DNA of 19,158 bases from Chrysochromulina parva (lineage: Eukaryota; Haptophyta; Prymnesiales; Chrysochromulinaceae): positions 1 through 19,158 of the forward strand of contig PJAB01000914.1 in NCBI GenBank assembly GCA_002887195.1. The letters run 5' to 3'. The translations under genes were made by a program, and so were the position numbers. Below the pieces are notes generated by a model. The model saw only the letters and a program-made list of their open reading frames with translations. It had not been told where the DNA came from and made no database searches. Every line of letters starts with the position of its first letter. Position 1 is the stretch's first letter. Positions 1 to 7,845 of this stretch are shown piece by piece.

Positions 1-529
1 ACTTCTCAGCCGCCGCCTTCTCGGCCGCCGCCTTCTCCGCCGCCGCCGCCTCGGCCGCCGCCTCGGCCGCCGCCGCCTCAGCCGCTGCCTTCTCGGCCGC
101 CGCCGCCTCGGCCGCCGCCTCCCCCGCCGCCGCCGCCTCGGCCGCCGCCGCCTCGGCCGCCGCCTCGGCCGCCGCCTCCGCCTCGGCCACTGCCTCGTCT
201 TCAGCGGCCTCGTGGACGGTTTGAGAACGGCTGGAGTAGAGCCGATCGATCTCTTCGACCTCGAGCTCGTCAACCTCCGCACCAAACGGCTCAGTTCTCG
301 TCGAGCTCTCTTCGGAACTGGCTTCGGCCTTCTCGCCGGCCAATTTTTTCTTTGTCTTTGTCTTCTTTAGAGCGTTGATACGAGACGATGAGCCGCCTCC
401 AGTGCCCCCGCGCGCTGAGCTGCCTCCACGTGCTGAGCTCGATCCGCCCCGACCTTCACCCTTTTTCAGCTCAGGCACCTTTTTGGGTCCTGGAGGAGAA
501 TGGCGGCCAGTGCCACCACTGCTGGACAT
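1..529 (-). CDS. Ala/Glu/Lys-rich low-complexity protein, 5' part only
   Basis: Reading the minus strand from the ATG at 529-527 gives an uninterrupted frame of 176 codons to the left edge; an in-frame stop at 580-578 lies upstream, so 529 is the first usable ATG. Residues 1-60 are Ser/Gly-rich and basic (begins MSSSGGTGRHSPPGP; contains KKTKTKKK), about 60-110 are acidic (EVDELEVEEIDRLY), and from about 112 onward the chain is almost purely Ala and Glu with occasional Lys (AAAEAAAE type). Such a composition predicts a long single alpha-helix or coiled coil. The basic Lys patch could act in nuclear localisation or nucleic-acid binding, but this is inference. I recognise no family, and the C-terminus lies outside the window. 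The frame is supported because the GC-rich repeat stays open only as Ala/Glu/Lys here. Confidence 0.6.
   Translation of the reverse strand, partial: MSSSGGTGRHSPPGPKKVPELKKGEGRGGSSSARGGSSARGGTGGGSSSRINALKKTKTKKKLAGEKAEASSEESSTRTEPFGAEVDELEVEEIDRLYSSRSQTVHEAAEDEAVAEAEAAAEAAAEAAAAEAAAAGEAAAEAAAAEKAAAEAAAAEAAAEAAAAEKAAAEKAAAEK
2..195. repeat. GCC/CTC-type simple repeat encoding Ala-Glu tract
   Basis: The plus strand is a degenerate array of GCCGCCGCCTCG and GCCGCCGCCTTCTC units of 9-15 bases. All unit lengths are multiples of three, so on the minus strand the array reads as alternating Ala runs and Glu or Glu-Lys. It therefore lies inside the coding frame of the left-edge gene, and its copy number probably varies between strains. 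Confidence 0.8.
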
Positions 530-790
530 CTGAGCTGTAGTCCAATGCGCAGCTGGAACAGCACAGTGCGGTCGCCGTCAACCCTCAAGGAGTCGACGAC
601 GGAGGACTGTACTCCCAGGAGAGCCGCCCCTGAGGCGACAAGACTTTTTGGGATGAAACACGTCCAAATAAAACATGGAGCCGATCTTGAACAAACCTGC
701 ATGACGTTCACAAGTGAGGGGGCCTCTCGATTCGCATTTGATTGATGATTCGGCGCTTCCGCTCTTCGGCGCCTCCGGCGCCACAAATCC
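530..790. promoter_or_regulatory. Shared divergent 5' region with upstream ATGs
   Basis: These 261 bases separate the start codons of the left-edge gene (minus) and the phosphodiester glycosidase gene (plus), so they must hold both 5' UTRs and promoters. On the plus strand, short upstream reading frames begin at ATG 675 (9 codons, stop ending 704) and ATG 701 (stop ending 745), and another out-of-frame ATG lies at 745. If transcription starts upstream of 675 these would reduce translation from 791. I see no clear TATA box. Confidence 0.4.
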
Positions 791-1774
791 ATGCTGCACC
801 TTCTCTCCCAATTCCTTACTGCGGTCTTGGCAGTTCATTTGTCTGGAGAGCCTGTGTCCACCTGGCACTGCAACCTCGTGTCTAACACGAGCCTCGCGCA
901 GAGCGTATCGTGGACCAAGCTCAATTGTACGGGCGACGTGCACAGAGAACCACCGTTTCCGGGGTCTTTACGGGTAGGGCCGGTCATCGTCAACATTGCT
1001 AGCGCCGAGCTCTCTCAAGCGCCGAGCTCACCGAAGCTCCGGCCTGCCATTGCGCGCACTGCCCTCGGCCTTGCACCCCTGCACGAGCTGGCTGCAACTG
1101 CCGAGACACCCGAGTTCAAGCCGCTAGCAGGCGTGAATGGCGGCTACTTTTTCGAGGTGAACCGCGACGACTTCGTAGATGACGTGTGCTGGGGTAAGCT
1201 GCGTCGCGATGCTCTACACAACGTATCGCTGTCCGACCCTAATGCGGGCATCGGTGATGGCCTCACTATCATGGAAGGTCGGTATGTGTCGAGCAATTGC
1301 GATAAGCACGGCAACTCCAAACCCGTCGCTGCGGTGCTCGACTACCCTCCCCACTTCGTCAAGCTCGAGCGGGCGGGGCGGTTACCAGATGGTGTAAAGT
1401 GGGCCATCGCGGCAGGCCCAAACCTCGTGTCCCGCAACGCGAGCTCGGGCATCTCAAGCATTGACATCGAGGGCGATAACATCAACATCCTCGAGCACGC
1501 CTCGAACACGGCTCTTGCCATTCGCGGGCGCGAGTTTCTGCTCGTGACGTTTGATGGCATCGGCGGCTGCGTCGAGTATAAGCCTACGTGCGGCGTGGAC
1601 TCGTGGCAATTCGCGGCCTTCTTGCTCGACCACATGGGAGTTGACTCAGCGATGAACATGGACCAGGGCGGTTCGACCGCGATGTGGGTGGCTGGTCAGC
1701 CGTCGGAGGGCATCGTCAGTAATCCTGGCCGGGGAGAGCGTCAACTATTCAATGGCATCTTCATAGGCACGTGA
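791..1774 (+). CDS. Secreted phosphodiester glycosidase (NAGPA-domain) protein
   Basis: A 327-residue protein with an N-terminal hydrophobic signal peptide (about residues 1-19, MLHLLSQFLTAVLAVHLSGE). The body matches the phosphodiester glycosidase / NAGPA domain (Pfam PF09992): VNGGYF at 115-120, GPNLVS at 209-214, NTALAI at 239-244, VTFDG at 252-256, the hallmark NMDQGGSTAMW at 289-299, VSNPG at 309-313, then Arg317 and a terminal NGIFIG. Known members include the mammalian mannose-6-phosphate uncovering enzyme, which removes GlcNAc from GlcNAc-phosphomannose, and bacterial exopolysaccharide proteins. N-glycosylation sequons occur at Asn32, 45, 144 and 216, and several Cys residues fit a secretory or lysosomal location. 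The actual substrate cannot be told. No intron is evident. The stop codon is the first unit of a TGAAC repeat. Confidence 0.85.
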   Translation: MLHLLSQFLTAVLAVHLSGEPVSTWHCNLVSNTSLAQSVSWTKLNCTGDVHREPPFPGSLRVGPVIVNIASAELSQAPSSPKLRPAIARTALGLAPLHELAATAETPEFKPLAGVNGGYFFEVNRDDFVDDVCWGKLRRDALHNVSLSDPNAGIGDGLTIMEGRYVSSNCDKHGNSKPVAAVLDYPPHFVKLERAGRLPDGVKWAIAAGPNLVSRNASSGISSIDIEGDNINILEHASNTALAIRGREFLLVTFDGIGGCVEYKPTCGVDSWQFAAFLLDHMGVDSAMNMDQGGSTAMWVAGQPSEGIVSNPGRGERQLFNGIFIGT

Positions 1775-1800
1775 ACTGAACTGAACTGAACTGAACTGAA
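1772..1800 (+). repeat. TGAAC pentanucleotide microsatellite overlapping stop codon
   Basis: Five complete TGAAC units plus TGAA. The first TGA is the stop codon of the preceding gene. Because the period (5) is not a multiple of three, successive units put a TGA in each of the three frames, so the array acts as a multi-frame stop. Confidence 0.9.
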
Positions 1801-1948
1801 TGTCTAATGTGGTACACAAGTTGGGCCAATAGCGAGTCAGAGTGCAAGAGGAGGGCGACACAAACCGTCTTCGTATGTAAATTGAGGTGGATGTCTGTGG
1901 AAGGTGGCCACGGAAATTCCGATTCGCTCAACAAGGCGCCCGCCCAGG

Positions 1949-2668
1949 ATGCGCGATCTGATGCGCGGTGCCACCATCGGAGTCGGTCGCCGCTTCGCCA
2001 TCACGGCACTCGCCTACTCCATGCCTGGGTTCCTCGCGACGGCATACGATAGCAGACGCATCACGGCTGCCACCGCTGCCGAGGATGTGAAGCTGAAGTT
2101 CAAACGCTTAAGTCCCATCCAGTTCATAGCAGCTAAAGGCGATCCGGACGCCTCGTCAGGCACGGGCGCCGAGAAGTGGGGCCTTTGGCGCGAAGACCCG
2201 GGGCCACGCGGCGTCTACCTTCGCGATTACGAGAAGAAGCTGGCAGGAAAAGGAAACGTGGCTCCAGCGGGCTGGTCGGTGGATCCCCGCCGTTTCTATG
2301 TCGAAGAGCACGGCCTTATCATGGAGGTGCCTGGGCCGCTGCCATTGCAGAAATTTGAGCGCGAGGGCGAGAAGATGAAAGTCGTGGCGCCCGAGCGGCG
2401 ATACGTCGTCACAGGAGACCGCGAAGTGACTTCCATTCTCACAGTTCAAAGCGACGGGCGGTGGAACCTATCCAAGGGCACACTCTACGACGTTACACAT
2501 CTGCCGTGCCGCACTGGAGTCTACACGCCTACTGCGGCCGGCTCATGCAAGCCGCTCGAGTCGATGCAAGCCCAGTTCCCGGTGAAGCCGGGTGCGCGCA
2601 TGCCCGCATTCGAGGGCTGCAAGACCGAAGATTGGTCAGTGCTCTTCGTCGTGGGCGTCGAGGCCTGA
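1949..2668 (+). CDS. Unrecognised protein with twin-arginine/transit-like N-terminus
   Basis: 239 residues from the first in-frame ATG (1949). The frame is open back to a stop at 1883-1885 but offers only a GTG (1904) upstream, which is unlikely in a eukaryote; an unseen 5' exon is possible. Residues 10-33 (GVGRRFAITALAYSMPGFLA) look like a twin-arginine-type signal: RR followed by a hydrophobic stretch and an Ala-rich cleavage region. This suggests thylakoid-lumen or bacterial-type export, or a mitochondrial/plastid transit peptide. The mature part is hydrophilic with conserved-looking blocks: GTGAEKWGLWREDPGPRG (71-88), VEEHGLIME (118-126), RYVVTGDREVTSILTV (151-166), TLYDVTHLPCR (178-188), and a C-terminal VLFVVGVE. 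Three Cys (187, 200, 224) could form a disulphide in an oxidising compartment. My impression is of a conserved uncharacterised family also found in bacteria, so acquisition from bacteria is possible but unproven. I do not assign a function. Confidence 0.7.
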   Translation: MRDLMRGATIGVGRRFAITALAYSMPGFLATAYDSRRITAATAAEDVKLKFKRLSPIQFIAAKGDPDASSGTGAEKWGLWREDPGPRGVYLRDYEKKLAGKGNVAPAGWSVDPRRFYVEEHGLIMEVPGPLPLQKFEREGEKMKVVAPERRYVVTGDREVTSILTVQSDGRWNLSKGTLYDVTHLPCRTGVYTPTAAGSCKPLESMQAQFPVKPGARMPAFEGCKTEDWSVLFVVGVEA

Positions 2669-2923
2669 GACCCGTGCTCGCCTCTAGCTCTACGATTGTT
2701 GTCTGGTCACAGGTGCACTGCGTTTTTAGAGGTCTGCGCATACAATTGTATCGAAACACACGACCTATTATTACTCAAGACGGAGGTTGCGTACCGTAAG
2801 TCTTGCCGTCCGGTGTCGTGCGCGGGGTACGCCGTGCCGCGGGGTCGTACAGGCTACAGCGTACACTACAGATGTATGGGCTACAGTAGGCGCATGAGTA
2901 CGAACGAGGCTCATCTAGGTGCG
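2669..2923. other. Convergent 3' region with CTACAG repeats
   Basis: These 255 bases lie between two stop codons on opposite strands and so hold both 3' UTRs. CTACAG occurs three times (2854-2859, 2866-2871, 2881-2886), reading CTGTAG in the minus-strand transcript. I see no AATAAA signal and no gene. Confidence 0.5.
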
Positions 2924-5900
2924 TCACGCCGTGAATAGGCCGCTGTTGTCGCCGCCGGAACTCGACGTCCCACCAAGTGGCTGGGCTGCTGGAGCAACAG
3001 CAGGAGGAGGACAAGCAGGAGGAGGAGCACGAGAAGCACGTTTTTCCAATGTTTCTAGCAGCTGCCGCGCGCTTTTGACGTCAACGTGTGCATTCTTGGC
3101 GTCCTCGATCGCACCATTGAGCTTTGTTGTTGCCTGATCAAGCATCATCTGCATCCGGTAACCATCGGCACTGCCACTCTTCTGCGAGGAACGCTGGAAC
3201 ACTCTGCCATCTAGCAACTGGCAGGCACGTTCTGTGGCCTCACTGAGTATCGCCGCCGCCGCCGCATGCCGATCGAGTAGTTTTTGCCCTTGTCGTAGCT
3301 CGCTGCATGCACGATCAAATTCGAGGCTCGGCGTGCCTTGACCTTGAAGCAAGCGCATCTTTTCGATCTGCATTTTCAAATCGGCCAATGTCTTCTCGAA
3401 AGAGGACGCATCATGCGTGATGGGCAACTTCCTGGCAGCATCGCGCACATCCCTTGCTGCAATCACGAGCTGCTTATCGGTAGTCGCAGCCTCGTAGGCC
3501 GCCTGTGCTTTCTTCACTTCGTCCATGTGCACACCAGCCTTGCGTGCATCCTCGAGAGCGCGTTCCATCTCTGAAATGGCGGGATCCTCAGGATTCATTG
3601 CAGCGGCACGCGACGAGGTGGCCCCCTTTTTCGGTTTGATGTGCTCTACTTTCTTCATGGCTTCCTCAAGGAGCTGGACTGAAGAGGAACGCCGTAGAAT
3701 GGTGCGTTCGAGAGAGTCAAATGCCTGGTGTGCGTCGTCCTGCGCCGAAGCGTCCACGAATGTTGAACCGGCGAGTTCCAGTGCTGACATGAGTTCATCC
3801 TCAATCGACTTGAGCTCGTCTTGCGTCATATGCGGCAGGGAAGTTCGATCTAGCGCCAGCATGACCTGCTGCTTCACATTTTGCAGCTGCTGGGCTGCGG
3901 CGTCACGGTTGGCGATGATCTCACGCACCTCGGAAAGCGTCTGCTCAGCTGTCTGTGTCCTCACGCCCAGCTTAGTCGCGTGGGCTATGGCCGTTTCCAA
4001 ATCTGACAATTCATCCTCGAGGGTGGGGCTGTTTTTCGTATCCTTGAGCTTCTCGAGGGCTTTTGTTACGTCCTGCATTTCAGACTCCAGTCGCTCCACC
4101 GCCTCCTCCTTCTCGCGACGATCTATCGCCTTCTTCTTCAACTTCCCTGCCAGCCCACCAACACTCATTGCCATCATGGCTTGAGTGGCTTCCGTGCGCT
4201 TTAAGAGCTCTTCCATGGCTTTGATCTTGGATGGATCGATAGACGCATCTCGAGCATCTTGCAGGGCCAGCCTGAGCTCTTCCACATCGATCCGCATCCC
4301 TAAATGCTCAGGCTGTGTGGAGCTAATCTGCCCAGCCGACTGCCGCCGGCTGGGCTCCGAGAAGTCGGTAGCGATAATGTGTTTCTTGGCCTCCGATGCT
4401 TCGGCTTTGGCAATTGTGGTCTCAAGGGCAGTGAGCGCCGCCTGCAATTCCTTCAACTCGTTCATCTCCTGCTCGACCAGCTCTCCAGCTGGCACCTTGC
4501 TCTCGAGCTTGGCGATGCGCTCCTTCAGTGCCGCCGCCTCGGCTTGAGCATGTTCAAGTTCTTTAATTGCCTGCTCGCCGATAATTAAAGCCTGAGATTC
4601 ATCAGGTTCGGGCTGGGCTTGTACGATACGCTCTAGGCGCTTCAGCGCTCGGGAGCGCCTTTTCTGAACAGCAGCCGCCTCTCGCAGTTTCACGTTAGCT
4701 GAATGCAGTGCCTCGAGCTCCACCTTCGCCTTCAGGCCTTCGTCTATGGCCTCCTCAAGCTCTGACAGGTTGACTCCCACTGCTGGCTCAAGACAAAGGG
4801 CAAGGATGTGCTGCCTTGCTTGTGCTCTTCGTCTGGCACCCGCTTGTTGGGCGTCCTGTACGCTCTGCATACAAGCAACGGCCTCGTCCAGCAGCGCTGG
4901 CGAAACGCGTGCGTCGGTTCCTTCTCGGATGAGTGTGGACCCTTCACGCAGGTCCACTTGTAAAGGCTCGGCATTTGCCTCGGCCACCCACTCGTACAAC
5001 CGTGCTTCGGCTTTCTCTTGACGCTGGCGCATCTCGTTCTTGGCAGCCTCGCGCTTCTTGCCTTCTTCGAACTCCTTCGGACGAAGGCGCTTCCGCACAA
5101 AGTCGCTCGTCGCCACCCCAGTTGTAATGGTGGACGTCACAGCAGCCATCTCGCCGAGGCCAGCGAACGTGTCTCCGGTATCTCCGAACCCGTTTTCATG
5201 GCTACCTTCGGCTCCGCCAAATCCAGCCTCCTCTTCCTCCTGCTCTTCCTCGTCTCCCTTGCTAGTCTTGCTCCTTATCGTGCTTGATTCACTCTCCGGA
5301 TTGCTATTTTCGGCTCTGCCAAGCCCATCCTCCTCTTCTGCCTCATGCTGCACCTGTTCCGGCTCCTCAGGCTCCTCTCGGTCCTCCTCTTCTGCACCTT
5401 CCTCGCGCACAGCAATCACCTCCACAAGGAGCGCATCAAAACCAACACTGCCGTGCCCGCTCATCAAAGAGAGCGCGACCGTATGTGGCTTTGCAGATAG
5501 GGATGGGGCGATGAAAAATTGCAGAGGAGCAGGGCACCACAACCCAAGCAGGCGCCGTGCGTCTGTTCCCTCGGACTCAATAAACGGCTGGATGATTCCG
5601 TCGGTGTCACCACTCGAGAGCATGCTTGGTGGGGGCGACGAGGATATGAGGGTTGGTGGCAGCGAGGGCACCTGCGGTGGTTGCAGCAGAGCTGGATGTG
5701 GCTGCAGGGGCGACGGTGGGGGGCGAGGGTTGGGAAGGTCGTGAGGCGACGGCGGTGGCGTTGTTGGAGGCGGGCTGAGCGGTGGTGGTCTTGCGGGAGG
5801 CGGGCTAAGTGGTGGTGACAAAGGTGGGGGCGACGGAATGACAAAAACGAGGTTGCAGTGGCGCGTCTCGATAGACTGCTCACCACCAGTGGAATACTTC

Positions 5901-7573
5901 ACATCGACAATGCAGCTCTGATTGCTAGCTGCAATGTAGAGCGAGAACCTCAAAGGTGCCGTCATCTGGTAGAAAATAGAAGCCAGCAAGCTGCCTTCCG
6001 CCACTCGTCCGAGCTGAAAGTTGAGCGCTTCGGCACTCGTTGGATACCACGCCTGTGACCGAAGCGTGCAGTCACCAGCGGGCCCGAGCGCCTGGCAAGG
6101 GCCCTCATTCTCACAAGGATCGGTGTTTGATGACCAATTGTGCACCGCCCACGCGTGATCCGGTCTCGCCAGCCACTTCATCACCTCCTCTGCAAACGGC
6201 AGACTCATCACGCTTGGTAGCCCAAAGAGTCCCGGAAGATCGCCAACACTTGGTAAGCTTGCATGAAGGCGGAAGCCTTCGATGGCCATCACGAGGTTGA
6301 GCACGGCCACTAGACTTTTCAGTGGCGATTGGCGCACCAAGTAGCCCAAGTCATCGAGCCGCCTCACGAGGAATTGGCTTACCTGGTCCGCAAGCAAGCG
6401 TAAGTATTTGTTCGATGCATGGCAACGATCGAATGCGGCGCTACCGAATGGGCTTTCCGAGCTAAGGCTGCTGAGCGATCTCCTGACTTTCGCCGTAATG
6501 CTGTCAGCGGCACTCATGCACCCGTCCTCGAGCGTCACTCTCGTCGAGTTGAAGAGGCTGTTCAGAGTGGCGATCGCCCCAAACTCGGCGAGCAGCCATC
6601 CAAAGCTATCCGGCAGCTGGACCGCAAAGCAGATTAAGCCAAGCAACCGAGCAGCAGCAGCCACGTCGTGTTGGAGTGCCAAGCTCCTCAGCTGCACGAG
6701 CGCCGACAGCCCCATCGAGATCTGCATCGCCTTGGCAAGCAACACTGCGATTGGCTCCGCATGTTCTGTAAATAAGCGCCCCGCCTCGTCCCCGATGGCT
6801 CGACGAGCCGCGATGAGATCTGAGTACCAACGCTGCGCTTGGTCTGCAAACGCCTTGCCGTCCTCACTCAGCAGCTCGTCTTTCAGTGAGGTCGGCGATT
6901 GGGCTGGTGCGGTGCTGAGCGGGGTCACCATGTAGGCAAAGATGCCAAGGGCCGGCAAGCTGAAGGCGAGCGCCACGGAGTACCACGAATATTCTGCCAG
7001 CGCCACGATGAAGGCACAAGCCAGCGGCACGGCCACGGCCACGAACAGGAGCAGCGCCAGCGAAACGGGCTGTGGCCGTACATCGAGCAGCGGAGCATCT
7101 TCTGCACCTTCAGCACCTTCTGCAGCGCCAGCAAGCGGCTCAGGGAGAGTTTTCACTTTCACGGGTGCGGGGAGCCGAGTAGGGGCGATCCGTCGGGCTT
7201 TCACTCGAGCAGCAGCTCTGTCTCTGGCTTCCGTCGGGCTCATGGTGCCTGGGGCCAACTGCCCTGTCATCCTTGTCATGTGCGCTCGAATGCCCAGTTC
7301 AATGTGCAATCGAAGTTGATCGCTGCTCCAAACACCGTTTTGGAAGTCGTCGATGCCGCAAGCCGGCGGACCGCACGCGACACGCAGCCCCGGAAACGAC
7401 CACGTGCGTGGCGAGGGCGGCTTGCCGTAGTGGGCAAAGGGGCCCACAACCGTGGATAAGGCAGTCGAGGACATCGCTTTCTGCTCCTGCAGCTCGAGCC
7501 ACGCTGCAAAGCTGATGCGCCGGTCAGGGGGCAACTTGCCTGCCTGTTCGGAAACTGCCGTGCCCGAGCGCAT
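2924..7573 (-). CDS. Giant membrane, Pro-rich, acidic and helical-repeat protein
   Basis: 1549 residues in one exon from ATG 7573; no known family as a whole. Order: N-terminal region (1-165); two strong hydrophobic segments (about 169-193 and 197-217) likely spanning a membrane as a hairpin; an alpha-helical region with weaker hydrophobic stretches (about 270-345, 418-432); a Cys-containing stretch with sequon NWSS (480-505); a Pro-rich SPPP/PPPLSPPP segment (580-650) like extensin or pherophorin linkers; a Glu-rich acidic segment (724-787); and a long charged helical domain (829-1515) holding six or more degenerate repeats; then a Pro/Gly/Ser tail. The Pro-rich segment is usually extracellular in algal wall proteins, but the acidic and coiled part looks cytoplasmic or structural, so topology is open. 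A role in cell-surface or flagellar scaffolding is only a guess. It shares a divergent promoter with the ABC gene. Confidence 0.8.
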   Translation of the reverse strand: MRSGTAVSEQAGKLPPDRRISFAAWLELQEQKAMSSTALSTVVGPFAHYGKPPSPRTWSFPGLRVACGPPACGIDDFQNGVWSSDQLRLHIELGIRAHMTRMTGQLAPGTMSPTEARDRAAARVKARRIAPTRLPAPVKVKTLPEPLAGAAEGAEGAEDAPLLDVRPQPVSLALLLFVAVAVPLACAFIVALAEYSWYSVALAFSLPALGIFAYMVTPLSTAPAQSPTSLKDELLSEDGKAFADQAQRWYSDLIAARRAIGDEAGRLFTEHAEPIAVLLAKAMQISMGLSALVQLRSLALQHDVAAAARLLGLICFAVQLPDSFGWLLAEFGAIATLNSLFNSTRVTLEDGCMSAADSITAKVRRSLSSLSSESPFGSAAFDRCHASNKYLRLLADQVSQFLVRRLDDLGYLVRQSPLKSLVAVLNLVMAIEGFRLHASLPSVGDLPGLFGLPSVMSLPFAEEVMKWLARPDHAWAVHNWSSNTDPCENEGPCQALGPAGDCTLRSQAWYPTSAEALNFQLGRVAEGSLLASIFYQMTAPLRFSLYIAASNQSCIVDVKYSTGGEQSIETRHCNLVFVIPSPPPLSPPLSPPPARPPPLSPPPTTPPPSPHDLPNPRPPPSPLQPHPALLQPPQVPSLPPTLISSSPPPSMLSSGDTDGIIQPFIESEGTDARRLLGLWCPAPLQFFIAPSLSAKPHTVALSLMSGHGSVGFDALLVEVIAVREEGAEEEDREEPEEPEQVQHEAEEEDGLGRAENSNPESESSTIRSKTSKGDEEEQEEEEAGFGGAEGSHENGFGDTGDTFAGLGEMAAVTSTITTGVATSDFVRKRLRPKEFEEGKKREAAKNEMRQRQEKAEARLYEWVAEANAEPLQVDLREGSTLIREGTDARVSPALLDEAVACMQSVQDAQQAGARRRAQARQHILALCLEPAVGVNLSELEEAIDEGLKAKVELEALHSANVKLREAAAVQKRRSRALKRLERIVQAQPEPDESQALIIGEQAIKELEHAQAEAAALKERIAKLESKVPAGELVEQEMNELKELQAALTALETTIAKAEASEAKKHIIATDFSEPSRRQSAGQISSTQPEHLGMRIDVEELRLALQDARDASIDPSKIKAMEELLKRTEATQAMMAMSVGGLAGKLKKKAIDRREKEEAVERLESEMQDVTKALEKLKDTKNSPTLEDELSDLETAIAHATKLGVRTQTAEQTLSEVREIIANRDAAAQQLQNVKQQVMLALDRTSLPHMTQDELKSIEDELMSALELAGSTFVDASAQDDAHQAFDSLERTILRRSSSVQLLEEAMKKVEHIKPKKGATSSRAAAMNPEDPAISEMERALEDARKAGVHMDEVKKAQAAYEAATTDKQLVIAARDVRDAARKLPITHDASSFEKTLADLKMQIEKMRLLQGQGTPSLEFDRACSELRQGQKLLDRHAAAAAILSEATERACQLLDGRVFQRSSQKSGSADGYRMQMMLDQATTKLNGAIEDAKNAHVDVKSARQLLETLEKRASRAPPPACPPPAVAPAAQPLGGTSSSGGDNSGLFTA
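3041..4765 (-). repeat. Degenerate helical repeat in the giant protein
   Basis: Six recognisable copies of a roughly 28-residue motif lie at protein residues 937-966, 1098-1127, 1189-1217, 1257-1290, 1333-1361 and 1483-1511. The pattern is Leu-x-x-Ala-(Ile/Leu)-x-x-Ala, four residues, (Val/Ile)-(Asp/Glu/His), then a second amphipathic helix ending in Leu-x-x-Leu-Glu. The first Ala falls at 942, 1103, 1195, 1264, 1339 and 1488, i.e. gaps of 161, 92, 69, 75 and 149. These are near multiples of about 75, which suggests two decayed copies. The form suggests a helix-turn-helix hairpin. Confidence 0.65.
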
Positions 7574-7845
7574 GGCTGGGCAGCCAGCGCTCCACCACTT
7601 GAGAAGGCCGCGAAGAGGAGTCCACGCAGTCCAAATACTCGTCCACTAGATCGCCGCCGCGCGCGCAAATGAAACCAATTACTACGCAAACGGAATTTCA
7701 AATGTCAAGAGGGCACCGCGCCTCAACTCTCGGTTCGAGGAAGAATATGTGGATTTGAAGATTTTGAGAAACCCAACTCGGGTTCCGGGAGATTGCGGAA
7801 TTGACGGGAAAATACTAGGAAACTCTCCGGACTTCTTACATCGAA
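7574..7845. promoter_or_regulatory. Divergent promoter region between giant protein and ABC gene
   Basis: These 272 bases separate two divergent start codons. The half near the plus-strand gene (about 7665-7840) is visibly more AT-rich than the flanking coding DNA. A CCAAT element sits at 7675-7679. I see no coding potential here. Confidence 0.45.

Noticed and set aside
2..195. Triplet array as a CRISPR or satellite array
   Set aside because: No constant repeat with unique spacers; it reads cleanly as an Ala/Glu/Lys coding tract.
1904..1948. GTG start for the twin-arginine-like protein
   Set aside because: GTG initiation is not expected in a eukaryotic nuclear gene; the ATG at 1949 follows directly.
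3525..4184. 219-codon plus-strand frame (Ser-rich)
   Set aside because: It is antisense to the helical repeat region of the giant protein; the Ser/Ala/Cys-rich content is what the reverse of Glu/Ala/Leu codons gives.
5040..5744. 234-codon plus-strand Ser-rich frame
   Set aside because: Antisense shadow of the acidic and Pro-rich segments.
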